Shown: piece after piece, positions 55,684 through 63,717 of the stretch | Position numbering within the stretch: position 1 is the stretch's first letter | Layout: each line of letters begins with the position of its first letter | Assembly: GCF_016653315.1 (NCBI RefSeq) | Contig: NZ_NHSH01000006.1 | Span: 62,001-126,000 of the forward strand | Reading direction: 5' to 3' | From: Halochromatium roseum | Lineage (GTDB): Bacteria > Pseudomonadota > Gammaproteobacteria > Chromatiales > Chromatiaceae | DNA: 64,000 nt | Notes under the pieces: generated by a model | What the model was told of the DNA's origin: nothing | Database searches by the model: none | The model's input: only the letters and a program-made list of their open reading frames with translations | Position numbers and translations under genes: made by a program

Positions 55684-56871
55684 TCAAGCAGCCTTGGCGA
55701 CGATGAGCCGGGTTTGTAGCGGCCGGCGCGTGCGGACAAAACGAATCTGGTCGAATCCAGCCGCTTGCAGCATGGCACGATGCTCGCGCGGCGGACGCGT
55801 TCGCCCGCTGCCCATCGCCAGCAGATAGAGGCCAAAATAGGCATCGCCGACGGGTTCTACCCCAGGCGTCTCCGACATCGGCTCGGTAATGATCAGGGTG
55901 CCACCAGGCTCAAGCGCGGCCCGCACGGCACGCAAGATGGTCATCGCGCCGTCGTCGTTATGGTCCAGGATCACGCGCACCAAGGAAATGATATCGGCTC
56001 CACGCGGGAGCGGATCGACCTTGACGTTACCGCCAAAGACCTCAGCACGATTTTCGATGCCGGCGGCGCGGAAATGCTCACGCGCGCGTTCGACGACCGC
56101 AGGCAGATCAAACAGACGCAACTGCAGATGCGGCCAGCGCTGGGCGGCCTGCAGCAAGAACCGACCTTCACCACCACCAACGTCCATCAAGCAGCGATAA
56201 CCGTTCAGCGGGAAGGCATCGAGCGTGTCCTCTGCGACGAAACCGCTCGACGCAGACATCAACAGACTGTATTCAGCGACCCGCTCATCACCATCGGCCG
56301 CCGGGTCCGCCGAGCCCGCATAGGACCAGTAGCGTCCAAGCTCGGTCTCGCTCAGTTCGCCTCGAAACAGCGCCAGCGGATCATCGAGATCGTGATACAG
56401 CATGCGATGATGGCGCACCATGGCGGCAATCCCTGGATTGCCCGGCATCGCAATCCCCAGCTTGCCAAGCCCGTAACGGCCATTGCCGCGCCGCTCTAGC
56501 AGGTCGATCGCCACTGCCGCGCGCAAGAAGCGATCGGCTGCGGCAGGCGTCATGCCCATCTTGCCGGCCAACTCCTCAGCGCTCCGCGGGCCATCGGCAA
56601 GCTCATCAAAGAGGCCAAGCTCGACACAGCCATAGAGAATCTGGGAATAGACGAAGCCAGCCGTGATATCAAAGAGTGCGCGGGCGCGCTTTGATGCCTC
56701 AAACTTGGTCAACGGAAAATCCGCCGCCCAACGCTGAAAGCTCGGACTGGCGAGCTTGCGATCGCGCCAAACGCGCCAACGCTCAAGGAATGGAAGCTGC
56801 AACTGGATACCTTCGCGAGTTGAACCGAGCGACAGAAAAGAAGGGTTTGCAAGTACGCTGAGCCACGACAA
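55684..56871 (-). CDS. crtF: Hydroxycarotenoid O-methyltransferase
   Basis: 395 residues, SAM-dependent methyltransferase of the CrtF family. It methylates the 1-hydroxy group made by CrtC, giving the methoxy end found in okenone and spirilloxanthin. Visible: LASPSFQRWAADFPLTKFEA, FDITAGFVYSQILYGCVELG (dimer domain), the SAM motif LMDVGGGEGRFLLQAAQRWP, and LVRVILDHNDDGAMTILRAV. It is transcribed toward pucC. Confidence 0.94.
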   Translation of the reverse strand: MSWLSVLANPSFLSLGSTREGIQLQLPFLERWRVWRDRKLASPSFQRWAADFPLTKFEASKRARALFDITAGFVYSQILYGCVELGLFDELADGPRSAEELAGKMGMTPAAADRFLRAAVAIDLLERRGNGRYGLGKLGIAMPGNPGIAAMVRHHRMLYHDLDDPLALFRGELSETELGRYWSYAGSADPAADGDERVAEYSLLMSASSGFVAEDTLDAFPLNGYRCLMDVGGGEGRFLLQAAQRWPHLQLRLFDLPAVVERAREHFRAAGIENRAEVFGGNVKVDPLPRGADIISLVRVILDHNDDGAMTILRAVRAALEPGGTLIITEPMSETPGVEPVGDAYFGLYLLAMGSGRTRPPREHRAMLQAAGFDQIRFVRTRRPLQTRLIVAKAA

Positions 56872-57285
56872 ACAACTGCTACAAGACGCAGCTGTGACGA
56901 CACTCAGGGTAAGCGCACCATCGAGTCGCCGATTTTACATGGCAGCGCCGTGCATCAACAATTGTTGACCATCAATGGATGCCGAAAACACTCACCTTCT
57001 TCATCCATACCATGGCCAGCAACAGCGCTGAGCCACACTCAAGCTCGCTCGAGTCATCCGGTCTCCCAGCCGCGCGAGGCAAGAAAGACGACGAAGCTTG
57101 CACAGCTGACAGCACGCAGCAATCGTGTCGCGACGACGCCCCATAACGAAACAACGCCCATTAAGGGCGTTGTTCATCACCTTCCCGGTGTCATGATCCT
57201 TGGCTTGGTGCCAAAGTGGACGATCGATGATCTCGTCCAGCGAGCGGTTCAACCTGAGGTGAACCGCCCTGCATCACGCATGATC
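56872..57285. other. Intergenic region between crtF and pucA
   Basis: No gene is supported. It contains the terminator of the 57286 pucA at 57150-57174 and flanking sequence homologous to the 3' flank of the 48575 pucA. No TGT-N12-ACA site is apparent before crtF. Confidence 0.55.
57150..57174 (-). terminator. Terminator after the third close pucBA pair
   Basis: AACAACGCCC-attaa-GGGCGTTGTT is a perfect 10-bp stem with a 5-base loop. On the minus strand it is followed by TCGTT. It is homologous to the terminator at 48956-48981. Confidence 0.85.
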
Positions 57286-57552
57286 TTATTGGACCTGCGC
57301 GATCTGCTGGCCTTGAACCTGCTCGATGACGGCGGCGGAGCGAGCGTCCACAGCGGCTTGAGCAGAATCCTTGAAGCCGTAGCCTGGCAGGCTCAGTGCA
57401 TAACTGTGGACCAGCCACATCTGCACGAACAGGATGGCAAAGAAAGGAACCATCCAAGTCGCTGGGTTAATGACGGTCCAGATCTTCCAGTCTTCTTCTG
57501 GATGATCGGGCTTTGCAATGGTCGGGTCAGCCATCAGATAAGGAACTTGCAT
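57286..57552 (-). CDS. pucA: LH2 antenna alpha polypeptide (mosaic Tyr/Phe variant)
   Basis: 88 residues. Up to GYGFKD it is identical to the 53555 copy, and from there on (SAQAAVDARSAAVIEQVQGQ) it matches the 48575 copy with four substitutions. Its 3' flank and terminator also match those of the 48575 copy. The protein is therefore a mosaic, best explained by recombination or gene conversion among the puc loci. Confidence 0.94.
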   Translation of the reverse strand: MQVPYLMADPTIAKPDHPEEDWKIWTVINPATWMVPFFAILFVQMWLVHSYALSLPGYGFKDSAQAAVDARSAAVIEQVQGQQIAQVQ

Positions 57553-57585
57553 GGAATATCTCCTCGTCGAAATTGGACTAGCGGT

Positions 57586-57729
57586 TTAGAACCAGGGTTG
57601 ATAAACCCAGGTCACCACATGAACGACGGAGGCGATCATGACCCAGCTCCAGGTACCATGCTTCCAGTGCTCGTGAAACTCTTTTGCTTGTTCGTCGGTC
57701 AGGCCGGACAGATTTTTGTTTTCAGCCAT
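57586..57729 (-). CDS. pucB: LH2 antenna beta polypeptide
   Basis: 47 residues, MAENKNLSGLTDEQAKEFHE to VTWVYQPWF, one residue different from the 53378 copy. The ribosome binding site and leader are the same as in that copy. The operator doublet lies 125 bp upstream at 57855-57898. Confidence 0.95.
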   Translation of the reverse strand: MAENKNLSGLTDEQAKEFHEHWKHGTWSWVMIASVVHVVTWVYQPWF

Positions 57730-57854
57730 CGAAATAACCTCTCGTGAAGGTCGTTGTTCAGGTGCCGTCCGGCACATCTCTGCGCCGCACTTCGATGTGT
57801 AAAAAAGGATGCATCAGCCCTGGTACAGATGCTGTTGCTCGCTTAATCCACGAG

Positions 57855-57898
57855 TGTGAGTTTAACCTGACATCCCTGTGTGTCAAGTTCGATTTACA
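57855..57898 (-). promoter_or_regulatory. pucBA promoter with PpsR/CrtJ-type operator doublet (57586 pair)
   Basis: Minus strand: TGTAAATCGAACTTGACA (57898-57881) and TGTCAGGTTAAACTCACA (57872-57855), both TGT-N12-ACA and 26 bp apart. -35 TTGACA, -10 TAAACT. Confidence 0.87.
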
Positions 57899-57954
57899 TC
57901 TTTTTCGTTCGAATGCGTCAACTCAGCTTGACTGAGTATCACCGTCTGCTTGCC

Positions 57955-58848
57955 TCAGCCACGTGCGACTGCGAGCCGGCGCATGAAGTCTTCGCTCATG
58001 GGTGGCGGCAGCAGGCGCTGCATCTCACCAATCACTAAGGACTGCAGCTTTTCGGCGCCTGGACAGGACGGAATCGAATCCACGGCCTCAACGATCAAGC
58101 CGACAAGACGCTCAAGCGCACCATCGACCCCAAGCTCAGCGACAGCACTGGGTCGATTGTGCACCGCATCCTGCCCGACCGGCTTTCCTATCTCATCGGC
58201 ATTGCCAGCCACATCACGGAGGTCATCAGCGACCTGATACGCCTCGCCGAGATTGGCCCCAAGGATGCGCCACTCGGCGGGATTTCGCCCCGCCGCCGCT
58301 GCGCCAGCCTCGGTTGCAGCCGCAAATAAGGCCGCCGTCTTCTGACGATGATACTCGCTTAGATCGACCCGCTCTTCGCACTCCCAGGCTTGGCCGGCGA
58401 CAATGCCGTCTTTGAGACCGACCGCTCGGCCCACAATCATCAGAAGCGGGGCCAGGCGCTCTGGGTGGCGCAGCGTATGCCAAGCGAGATTCTCGAACGC
58501 GAGCACGATCAGCCCATCGCCAGCGAGCACCGCAAGCCGCTCCCCATAAGCACGGTGCACCGAGGGTTTTCCACGGCGGGTGTCCGCATCATCGAAACAG
58601 GGGAGATCGTCATGAACCAGCGAGGCACAGTGCAGCAACTCCAGGGACACCGCGGCCGCGTCAGTGACGGCTGGCGCGTCATCGCCACAGGCCATGGCGA
58701 CAGCAAGACAGAGGCGCGGACGCACGCGCGATGCTGGGTTCAGTACCGCGTGACGCACGGCCTGTTGTAACAGAGGTGGCGAGTCATCACCCAAACCCTT
58801 GGAGAGGGCGGCCTCAAGCGACTGCTCGATCCGCTGTAAAACATCCAT
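57955..58848 (-). CDS. crtE: Geranylgeranyl diphosphate synthase
   Basis: 297 residues from the ATG at 58848 (MDVLQRIEQSLEAAL); an upstream ATG at 58911 would add 21 residues without family character. Both aspartate-rich motifs are present: DDLPCFDDADTRRG and YQVADDLRDVAG. It makes the C20 precursor for carotenoids and the bacteriochlorophyll tail. No TGT-N12-ACA doublet is evident upstream; only a partial site (TGTCAGAGCAGCCTGTTA at 58913) is seen. Confidence 0.94.
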   Translation of the reverse strand: MDVLQRIEQSLEAALSKGLGDDSPPLLQQAVRHAVLNPASRVRPRLCLAVAMACGDDAPAVTDAAAVSLELLHCASLVHDDLPCFDDADTRRGKPSVHRAYGERLAVLAGDGLIVLAFENLAWHTLRHPERLAPLLMIVGRAVGLKDGIVAGQAWECEERVDLSEYHRQKTAALFAAATEAGAAAAGRNPAEWRILGANLGEAYQVADDLRDVAGNADEIGKPVGQDAVHNRPSAVAELGVDGALERLVGLIVEAVDSIPSCPGAEKLQSLVIGEMQRLLPPPMSEDFMRRLAVARG

Positions 58849-59121
58849 CAGCGTGTGTCCCCATAGAAGCGAATGGCTTTCAGGTCGCCGGCCCCACTGC
58901 GCCAAAAGCAAGTGTCAGAGCAGCCTGTTACCTACCGGTTAGGCCGTGTAAGATAGACAGCTACCTCAGGAGCGTCAAACGACCAGGATCAACTCTCGTC
59001 CTCTAAAACGCATCCACAAGGTCAGATTGGAGCGTGGCAGAAAGGTGGGAACGGATGCCGCAACCGTTGCGCATACCAGGGCCGACTATCCAGTCTGAGG
59101 TTGAGCAGGCCAACCGCGGGA

Positions 59122-59457
59122 TTACCAGGGCCGATAGACCAGCCCCGGAATGCTGCGCTCGTCGAACTGGGCCGTCAGACCCTGGATAAGGGCCTCAAGC
59201 TCTTCACGATCGACATAGCGACCATAGGAGGCTTTGGCCGCGTCTAACGGTACCTCCACGTAGTATCGGTTTTGGTCCGGCTCCGGGAGAATCTGCAGCG
59301 CATGATCGTCGGAGCCAAGAATGCCAAGGTAATCATCCTCGGATTGCAGCCGATCGAGCATCTGTTCACAGATCGCTTTGGCGGTCATTTCCACCGCGCT
59401 CGTCGACGATACACGTTCGCCAGAGCGGTTGATGAGATAAAAGACGCGAAAATGCAT
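59122..59457 (-). CDS. Hypothetical protein
   Basis: 111 residues from the ATG at 59457 (MHFRVFYLINRSGERVSSTS); an ATG at 59610 would add 51 residues with weaker coding character. Soluble alpha/beta protein with YLGILGSDDHALQILPEPDQ and YYVEVPLDAAKASYGRYVDR. I do not recognise it. It is divergent from the symporter gene at 59672. Confidence 0.75.
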   Translation of the reverse strand: MHFRVFYLINRSGERVSSTSAVEMTAKAICEQMLDRLQSEDDYLGILGSDDHALQILPEPDQNRYYVEVPLDAAKASYGRYVDREELEALIQGLTAQFDERSIPGLVYRPW

Positions 59458-59671
59458 GTTGGTATCTCTCGACGCCGATCGCCCTGCCCCTCTCGTAGCA
59501 AGCACCGGCATAACCGACGCATACTCAAGCGGTGCATAGCTGATGCACTCATCCACGGTCACCGCGTTCAGGCTCGACGCGAGTGATGGATCGACACCCC
59601 AGCCGTTCATAGTATCATCAGTTCACGATTTGTGAACATCTGCTGAATCTCTGGGCTCCGGAGCACCGCTT

Positions 59672-60967
59672 ATGGCCTTGCTGAAACTCAAGCTGCACTG
59701 GCAGATCCTGATTGCCCTCGCCCTGGCCGTCATCGTTGGCTTGCTGGTTGGCGAGGACGGCAACCTGTTCGGCGTGACCTTCTTTGCGATCTTCGACTTC
59801 ATCGGTCAGCTCTTCCTGAATGCCCTGAAGATGATCATCGTGCCGCTGATCGTCTCTTCGATCATCGTCGGCGTTGCCAGTATCGGCGATTCGGAGAACC
59901 TAGGGCGCCTCGGCGCTAAGACCATCGGCTACTACGCCCTGACCAGCCTCCTGGCCATCATCGTTGGACTCGCGGTGGTCAATCTGATCCAGCCTGGAGT
60001 CGTCGACGGCAGCGCGGAGGAGGTCTTCGGACTCAACGCCAACACCAGCGAGCTTGAGGCGCAGTTTGCCGATAAGGGCGCCGACGACATCGTCGCCATC
60101 TTCCTGCGCATGGTGCCAACCAATATCGTCGCCGCCGCGAGCAACGCGCAGATGCTCGGGCTGATCTTCTTCAGCATCCTCTACGGGTTCTTCATGACCC
60201 GGATCGCCAACCAGTACGCCGAGGCGCAGTACAACTTCTTCAACGGCATGTTTCAGATCATGATGCAGATCACCGATCTGGTCATGCGCTTCGCGCCGCT
60301 CGGCGTCTTTGCGTTGGTCGCCAAGACCGTCGCCAACACCGGCCTCGAGGCCTTTGGACCGCTGGCCTTATTCTTTTTTACCGTCGTCATCGCACTCGGC
60401 ATCCATTTCGCCGTCACCCTGCCGCTGCTGCTGCGGTTCCTCGGGGGCGTCAGCCCACTGCGCCACTATCGAGCCGTCAGCCCGGCGCTACTGACCGCGT
60501 TCTCGACCGCATCCTCCTCGGCCACCCTGCCCCTGACCATGGAATGCGTCGAGAAGAATGCCGGCGTCTCGAACAAGACCAGCAGCTTCGTGCTCCCCCT
60601 CGGCGCCACGGTCAACATGGACGGCACCGCGCTCTATGAATGCGTCGCGGTCATGTTCATCGCCCAAGCCTATGGCATCGAACTCGGCTTAGCGACGCAA
60701 TTCAGCGTGGTCCTGCTGGCACTGCTGACCTCGATCGGCGTTGCCGGCATTCCCGCCGCCAGCCTGGTTGCGATCGCCATCATCCTCTCCGCTGTCGGCC
60801 TGCCGCTCGAGGGTATCGGGCTGATCCTGGCCGTCGATCGTGTCCTCGATATGATGCGCACCGCGGTCAATGTCGCCGGCGACTCGGCCGGCGCGGTGAT
60901 CATCGCCAAGTCAGAAGGCGAGGAAGGCATCCTTGAGGACGCTGTGCCGCAGCGCGTAACGGGATGA
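59672..60967 (+). CDS. Dicarboxylate/amino acid:cation symporter (DAACS family, GltP/DctA-like)
   Basis: 431 residues with about eight spans and two re-entrant loops. Signatures: the serine-rich hairpin [40 protein letters not shown], and the final [15 protein letters not shown]. It takes up glutamate, aspartate or C4-dicarboxylates with Na+ or H+; the sequence does not settle which. It would support photoheterotrophic growth. Confidence 0.94.
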   Translation: MALLKLKLHWQILIALALAVIVGLLVGEDGNLFGVTFFAIFDFIGQLFLNALKMIIVPLIVSSIIVGVASIGDSENLGRLGAKTIGYYALTSLLAIIVGLAVVNLIQPGVVDGSAEEVFGLNANTSELEAQFADKGADDIVAIFLRMVPTNIVAAASNAQMLGLIFFSILYGFFMTRIANQYAEAQYNFFNGMFQIMMQITDLVMRFAPLGVFALVAKTVANTGLEAFGPLALFFFTVVIALGIHFAVTLPLLLRFLGGVSPLRHYRAVSPALLTAFSTASSSATLPLTMECVEKNAGVSNKTSSFVLPLGATVNMDGTALYECVAVMFIAQAYGIELGLATQFSVVLLALLTSIGVAGIPAASLVAIAIILSAVGLPLEGIGLILAVDRVLDMMRTAVNVAGDSAGAVIIAKSEGEEGILEDAVPQRVTG

Positions 60968-61086
60968 GCGCCACTGAACGCCTCGCAAGTCAAAGCAAAT
61001 GCACCTCGAAAGAACACGGCCAATCAGCGCCGGTCGCGTCATCTTAGAAGCGGCCCCACTGGATCAGATCCAGTTCGTAAACGGGC

Positions 61087-61104
61087 GCGGGCGTTAGCGC
61101 CCGC
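61087..61104. terminator. GC hairpin between convergent symporter and cytochrome genes
   Basis: GCGGGCG-ttag-CGCCCGC, 7-bp perfect stem with a tetraloop, no T-run. Located 28 bp past the cytochrome stop codon on the minus strand. Confidence 0.5.
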
Positions 61105-61131
61105 CAACCCGCCCGAGCGCGATGAGCGAGG

Positions 61132-61767
61132 CTACTGCGTCTCACTGCTCAGCAGCTGGGCCGCAGTGCCCGGCTCAAGCCCAAACTCCTCCTCCACCAT
61201 CGCATTCCAGGCCTCGCGCTTGAAGGTGTTCTCGCTCGGCACATGCCGATGCACCAGGTTGTAGTGGCAGTCGATGCAGCTCTTGCCCTCGGTCTCCTCT
61301 TGGTGGATCGCCGCTGTATTGGCCCGAACGCCCTGGATCGCCTCTAGGGTATGGCAGCGCTTGCAGGTGGCCGAATCGCGCTTGCGAAACCAGTCTCGGG
61401 CCGCAAATGCCGCCTCTGGCAGATGCAGCAGATTCACCACCGGGTCGTCGTAATCGGGCCCGAACAGCTGCTTGATCAGGTCCTTGGTGCCGATCGCATG
61501 GTCATAGGTGGCCATGATGATGCCTTCGGAGACATGGCAGTCGCCACAGCTCGCACGCACCCCAGACGGCGAGTTGTAGTGCGGTGTCGACTGATAGCTG
61601 TCATCGGCATAGGTCATCGAGTGGCAGGTGGTGCAGAACTCGTTTGAGCTGGTGTAGTGATCAAACTCGATGAGAAAGAACATGAACACCACACCACCAA
61701 TGCCGCCGGCCACCAAGGCGAAGAGCACATGCCGGGTGATGAAGTGAGGCGCCTGGAGCTTGATCAT
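61132..61767 (-). CDS. NapC/NirT-family tetraheme cytochrome c
   Basis: 211 residues with one N-terminal membrane helix (LFALVAGGIGGVVFMFFLIE) and four heme sites: CTTCH, CGDCH, CKRCH and CIDCH. Such proteins pass electrons from quinol to periplasmic multiheme enzymes. The start codon overlaps the end of the octaheme gene by 4 bases, so the two proteins are coupled, as with Hao-type octaheme enzymes and their NrfH/NapC partners in other bacteria. Confidence 0.93.
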   Translation of the reverse strand: MIKLQAPHFITRHVLFALVAGGIGGVVFMFFLIEFDHYTSSNEFCTTCHSMTYADDSYQSTPHYNSPSGVRASCGDCHVSEGIIMATYDHAIGTKDLIKQLFGPDYDDPVVNLLHLPEAAFAARDWFRKRDSATCKRCHTLEAIQGVRANTAAIHQEETEGKSCIDCHYNLVHRHVPSENTFKREAWNAMVEEEFGLEPGTAAQLLSSETQ

Positions 61768-63455
61768 TGGGCGGCCTCCTGATTCTCATCGGCAGCCGCA
61801 GAACCACTTTGCGGCTTGTCCTGAGCTAGGTTGGTGTCGGAGGCCACCGCAGTGGACGCATCGGATGCAGCATTGGGCACAGAGGTCGTATCGGCCGCTG
61901 CTGGCTCACTCACCACGGCAACCGCGGCCGGAACCAACTGCAGGGCTGCTGCCGGAACCTCTGCGGGCTCGACTGGCGGAGCTGCGGGCGCCGGAGGCGG
62001 CATCCAACCGAGGATCGGATTGGCCTGCTGCGGCTCACCCAGCCATTCATGCTGGCCGGTGCTCGCGAGCACTGGATCGATGATCTCTGCCGCCTGCTCA
62101 CCCGCAGCGGCCCGTGCTTGCGGAAGGAAGCGGCTGTAGAAATTGCGCCCAACCAGGTACATCCCCTCCCACCAGGCATGATTGGCGCTCATCATCGAGG
62201 CACCATGGCGGGCCCGCGCACCCTCATCGTGCCAAAGCTCCCAATAGGTGAACTCAAGCGGCTCATCAAAGGGTAGCGGTGTCAGCAGGCCACGCTCGTA
62301 GAGGGCCGCCATGATGGCCTCGGCCGGCTCGCCAAACTTGCTGTTATACAACTCGACGACATTGTCGAATTGGGTCATGAAGCTCTCGGTGAAGGTCTTG
62401 CCGTGGCACTCCAGACACACCAGGCTCATCACCCCACGACGGCGGTCTGGCGCGATCACCGCCCGCACCTTGCCGGTGCTGCCATCCGGCTTCACAAGCT
62501 CGCTACCCCGCCGTGGTGGCGCCTCGGCATCCGACTGTTCGAGCTTACTGCCATCCTCAAACAGAATCAGATACTGCTTGTGCGACACCGGCTGATTGAG
62601 ATTCCAGGCATTACGCAAGCCAACATCATGCGTGGCCGGAATCTTGCCCGCCGCGCCCATGTGGCACGTCGTGCAGGTGGGGGCCGCCGTGTAATCCTTG
62701 CCGGCGATCCAGGTCTCGCCATCCAGGTTCATCTGGTCGCGTTGCGCGGCATAGAGCATGCCGTGCTTGGACGCCTCGAACACCTCTTTATCCGGTGAGT
62801 CGGGGCCGGAATGGCAGCGCACACAGGCACTCGGCTCACGCGCCTGGGCCTTCGAGAAGGCATGACGGCCATGACAGGACGAACAGGAGCCCTTGGAACC
62901 GTCCGGGTTGACCCGACCGATACCCGAGTTGGGCCAGGTCGCCGGGTCGAGGGTGCCATCGCCAAGCACCTTGACCTCCGAGCCGTGACACTGATCGCAG
63001 CCCGCCGCCTGCATCGCGCCGCCAGTCAACTGATGCGCCAGCGCCGGGATGCGGGTTTTGATCTTCGCATAGGCCTCGGCGTGGACCGAGCCAGCCTGCT
63101 CCTCGTATTCCTTGGTGTGGCAGCGTCCGCAGTCCTTGGGCGAGACGATGGTCGCGATGATCTCGCCCTCATGCTCCATCGCATCGGCATCCGCGGCCTC
63201 GGCTTGATGGCAATCCAGGCAATTGACCCCGGCTTCTCGATGTGCGCTCTCATGCCACTGGCGCGTGAGCCCAGCCGATGATTTTTCATGACAGCTCACG
63301 CAGCGCTCGCCGGCCGGATTCCCCCAATGCTCGGAGGAGAGTTCGACCTTCGCCGCTTGCGTGGCGCTCGCCACGAACAGCATACAAAAACCCCAAAAAA
63401 TAAGGGGCAAAGAACGCGGAAATGAGAATGACCACATCATCAAAACAAGCCTCAT
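61764..63455 (-). CDS. Octaheme c-type cytochrome, hydroxylamine oxidoreductase-like
   Basis: 563 residues with a signal peptide (about residues 10-34). Eight heme sites: CVSCH, CLDCH, CGRCH, CDQCH, CSSCH, CVRCH, CTTCH and CLECH. The part after the last heme, YWELWHDEGARARHGASMMS and WWEGMYLVGRNFYSRFLPQA, resembles the HAO/octaheme nitrite or tetrathionate reductase group. The C-terminal 100 residues are Ala/Pro-rich and low complexity. An ATG at 63440 with GAGG upstream is an alternative start. With the NapC-type partner it may reduce a nitrogen or sulfur oxyanion, or oxidise hydroxylamine; I cannot tell which. Confidence 0.88.
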   Translation of the reverse strand: MRLVLMMWSFSFPRSLPLIFWGFCMLFVASATQAAKVELSSEHWGNPAGERCVSCHEKSSAGLTRQWHESAHREAGVNCLDCHQAEAADADAMEHEGEIIATIVSPKDCGRCHTKEYEEQAGSVHAEAYAKIKTRIPALAHQLTGGAMQAAGCDQCHGSEVKVLGDGTLDPATWPNSGIGRVNPDGSKGSCSSCHGRHAFSKAQAREPSACVRCHSGPDSPDKEVFEASKHGMLYAAQRDQMNLDGETWIAGKDYTAAPTCTTCHMGAAGKIPATHDVGLRNAWNLNQPVSHKQYLILFEDGSKLEQSDAEAPPRRGSELVKPDGSTGKVRAVIAPDRRRGVMSLVCLECHGKTFTESFMTQFDNVVELYNSKFGEPAEAIMAALYERGLLTPLPFDEPLEFTYWELWHDEGARARHGASMMSANHAWWEGMYLVGRNFYSRFLPQARAAAGEQAAEIIDPVLASTGQHEWLGEPQQANPILGWMPPPAPAAPPVEPAEVPAAALQLVPAAVAVVSEPAAADTTSVPNAASDASTAVASDTNLAQDKPQSGSAAADENQEAAQ

Positions 63456-63506
63456 GACGCTGCAAGACAGGCAAAAGTTAAGCGAATCAAGGGTGCCAAT
63501 TCATAT

Positions 63507-63526
63507 AAATAAGTGAATACTTATTT
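63507..63526. promoter_or_regulatory. Perfect inverted repeat between divergent multiheme cytochrome genes
   Basis: AAATAAGT-gaat-ACTTATTT, 8-bp perfect arms with a 4-base centre, in an AT-rich segment. It is 52 bp from one start and about 190 bp from the other, so it could be an operator for either. Confidence 0.45.
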
Positions 63527-63717
63527 TCTGAATCGCTGAAATAGATCACTCAACCACTATCGATCGCGGCCTGATTACAACAGCATCCCAAAGCAGCGGC
63601 AATCCAAGGTATTGACCTCGGGCATATTCGCCACCGATCATGCCATCCGACAATAGCTGTTGATGTTCATCGTCAACCGCAAAACCAAAAGCTGACTCCC
63701 GAAGGAGGATGACCCTG

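Larger units (their letters stand above)
57364..57933 (-). repeat. Right arm of the ~570-bp inverted duplication
   Basis: It is the reverse-complement partner of 53173-53745. The arms could recombine and invert the 3.6-kb segment with pucC and crtF. Confidence 0.85.

Noticed and set aside
58913-58930. TGTCAGAGCAGCCTGTTA upstream of crtE considered as a PpsR site
   Set aside because: The right half is TTA instead of ACA and no second site lies 26 bp away.
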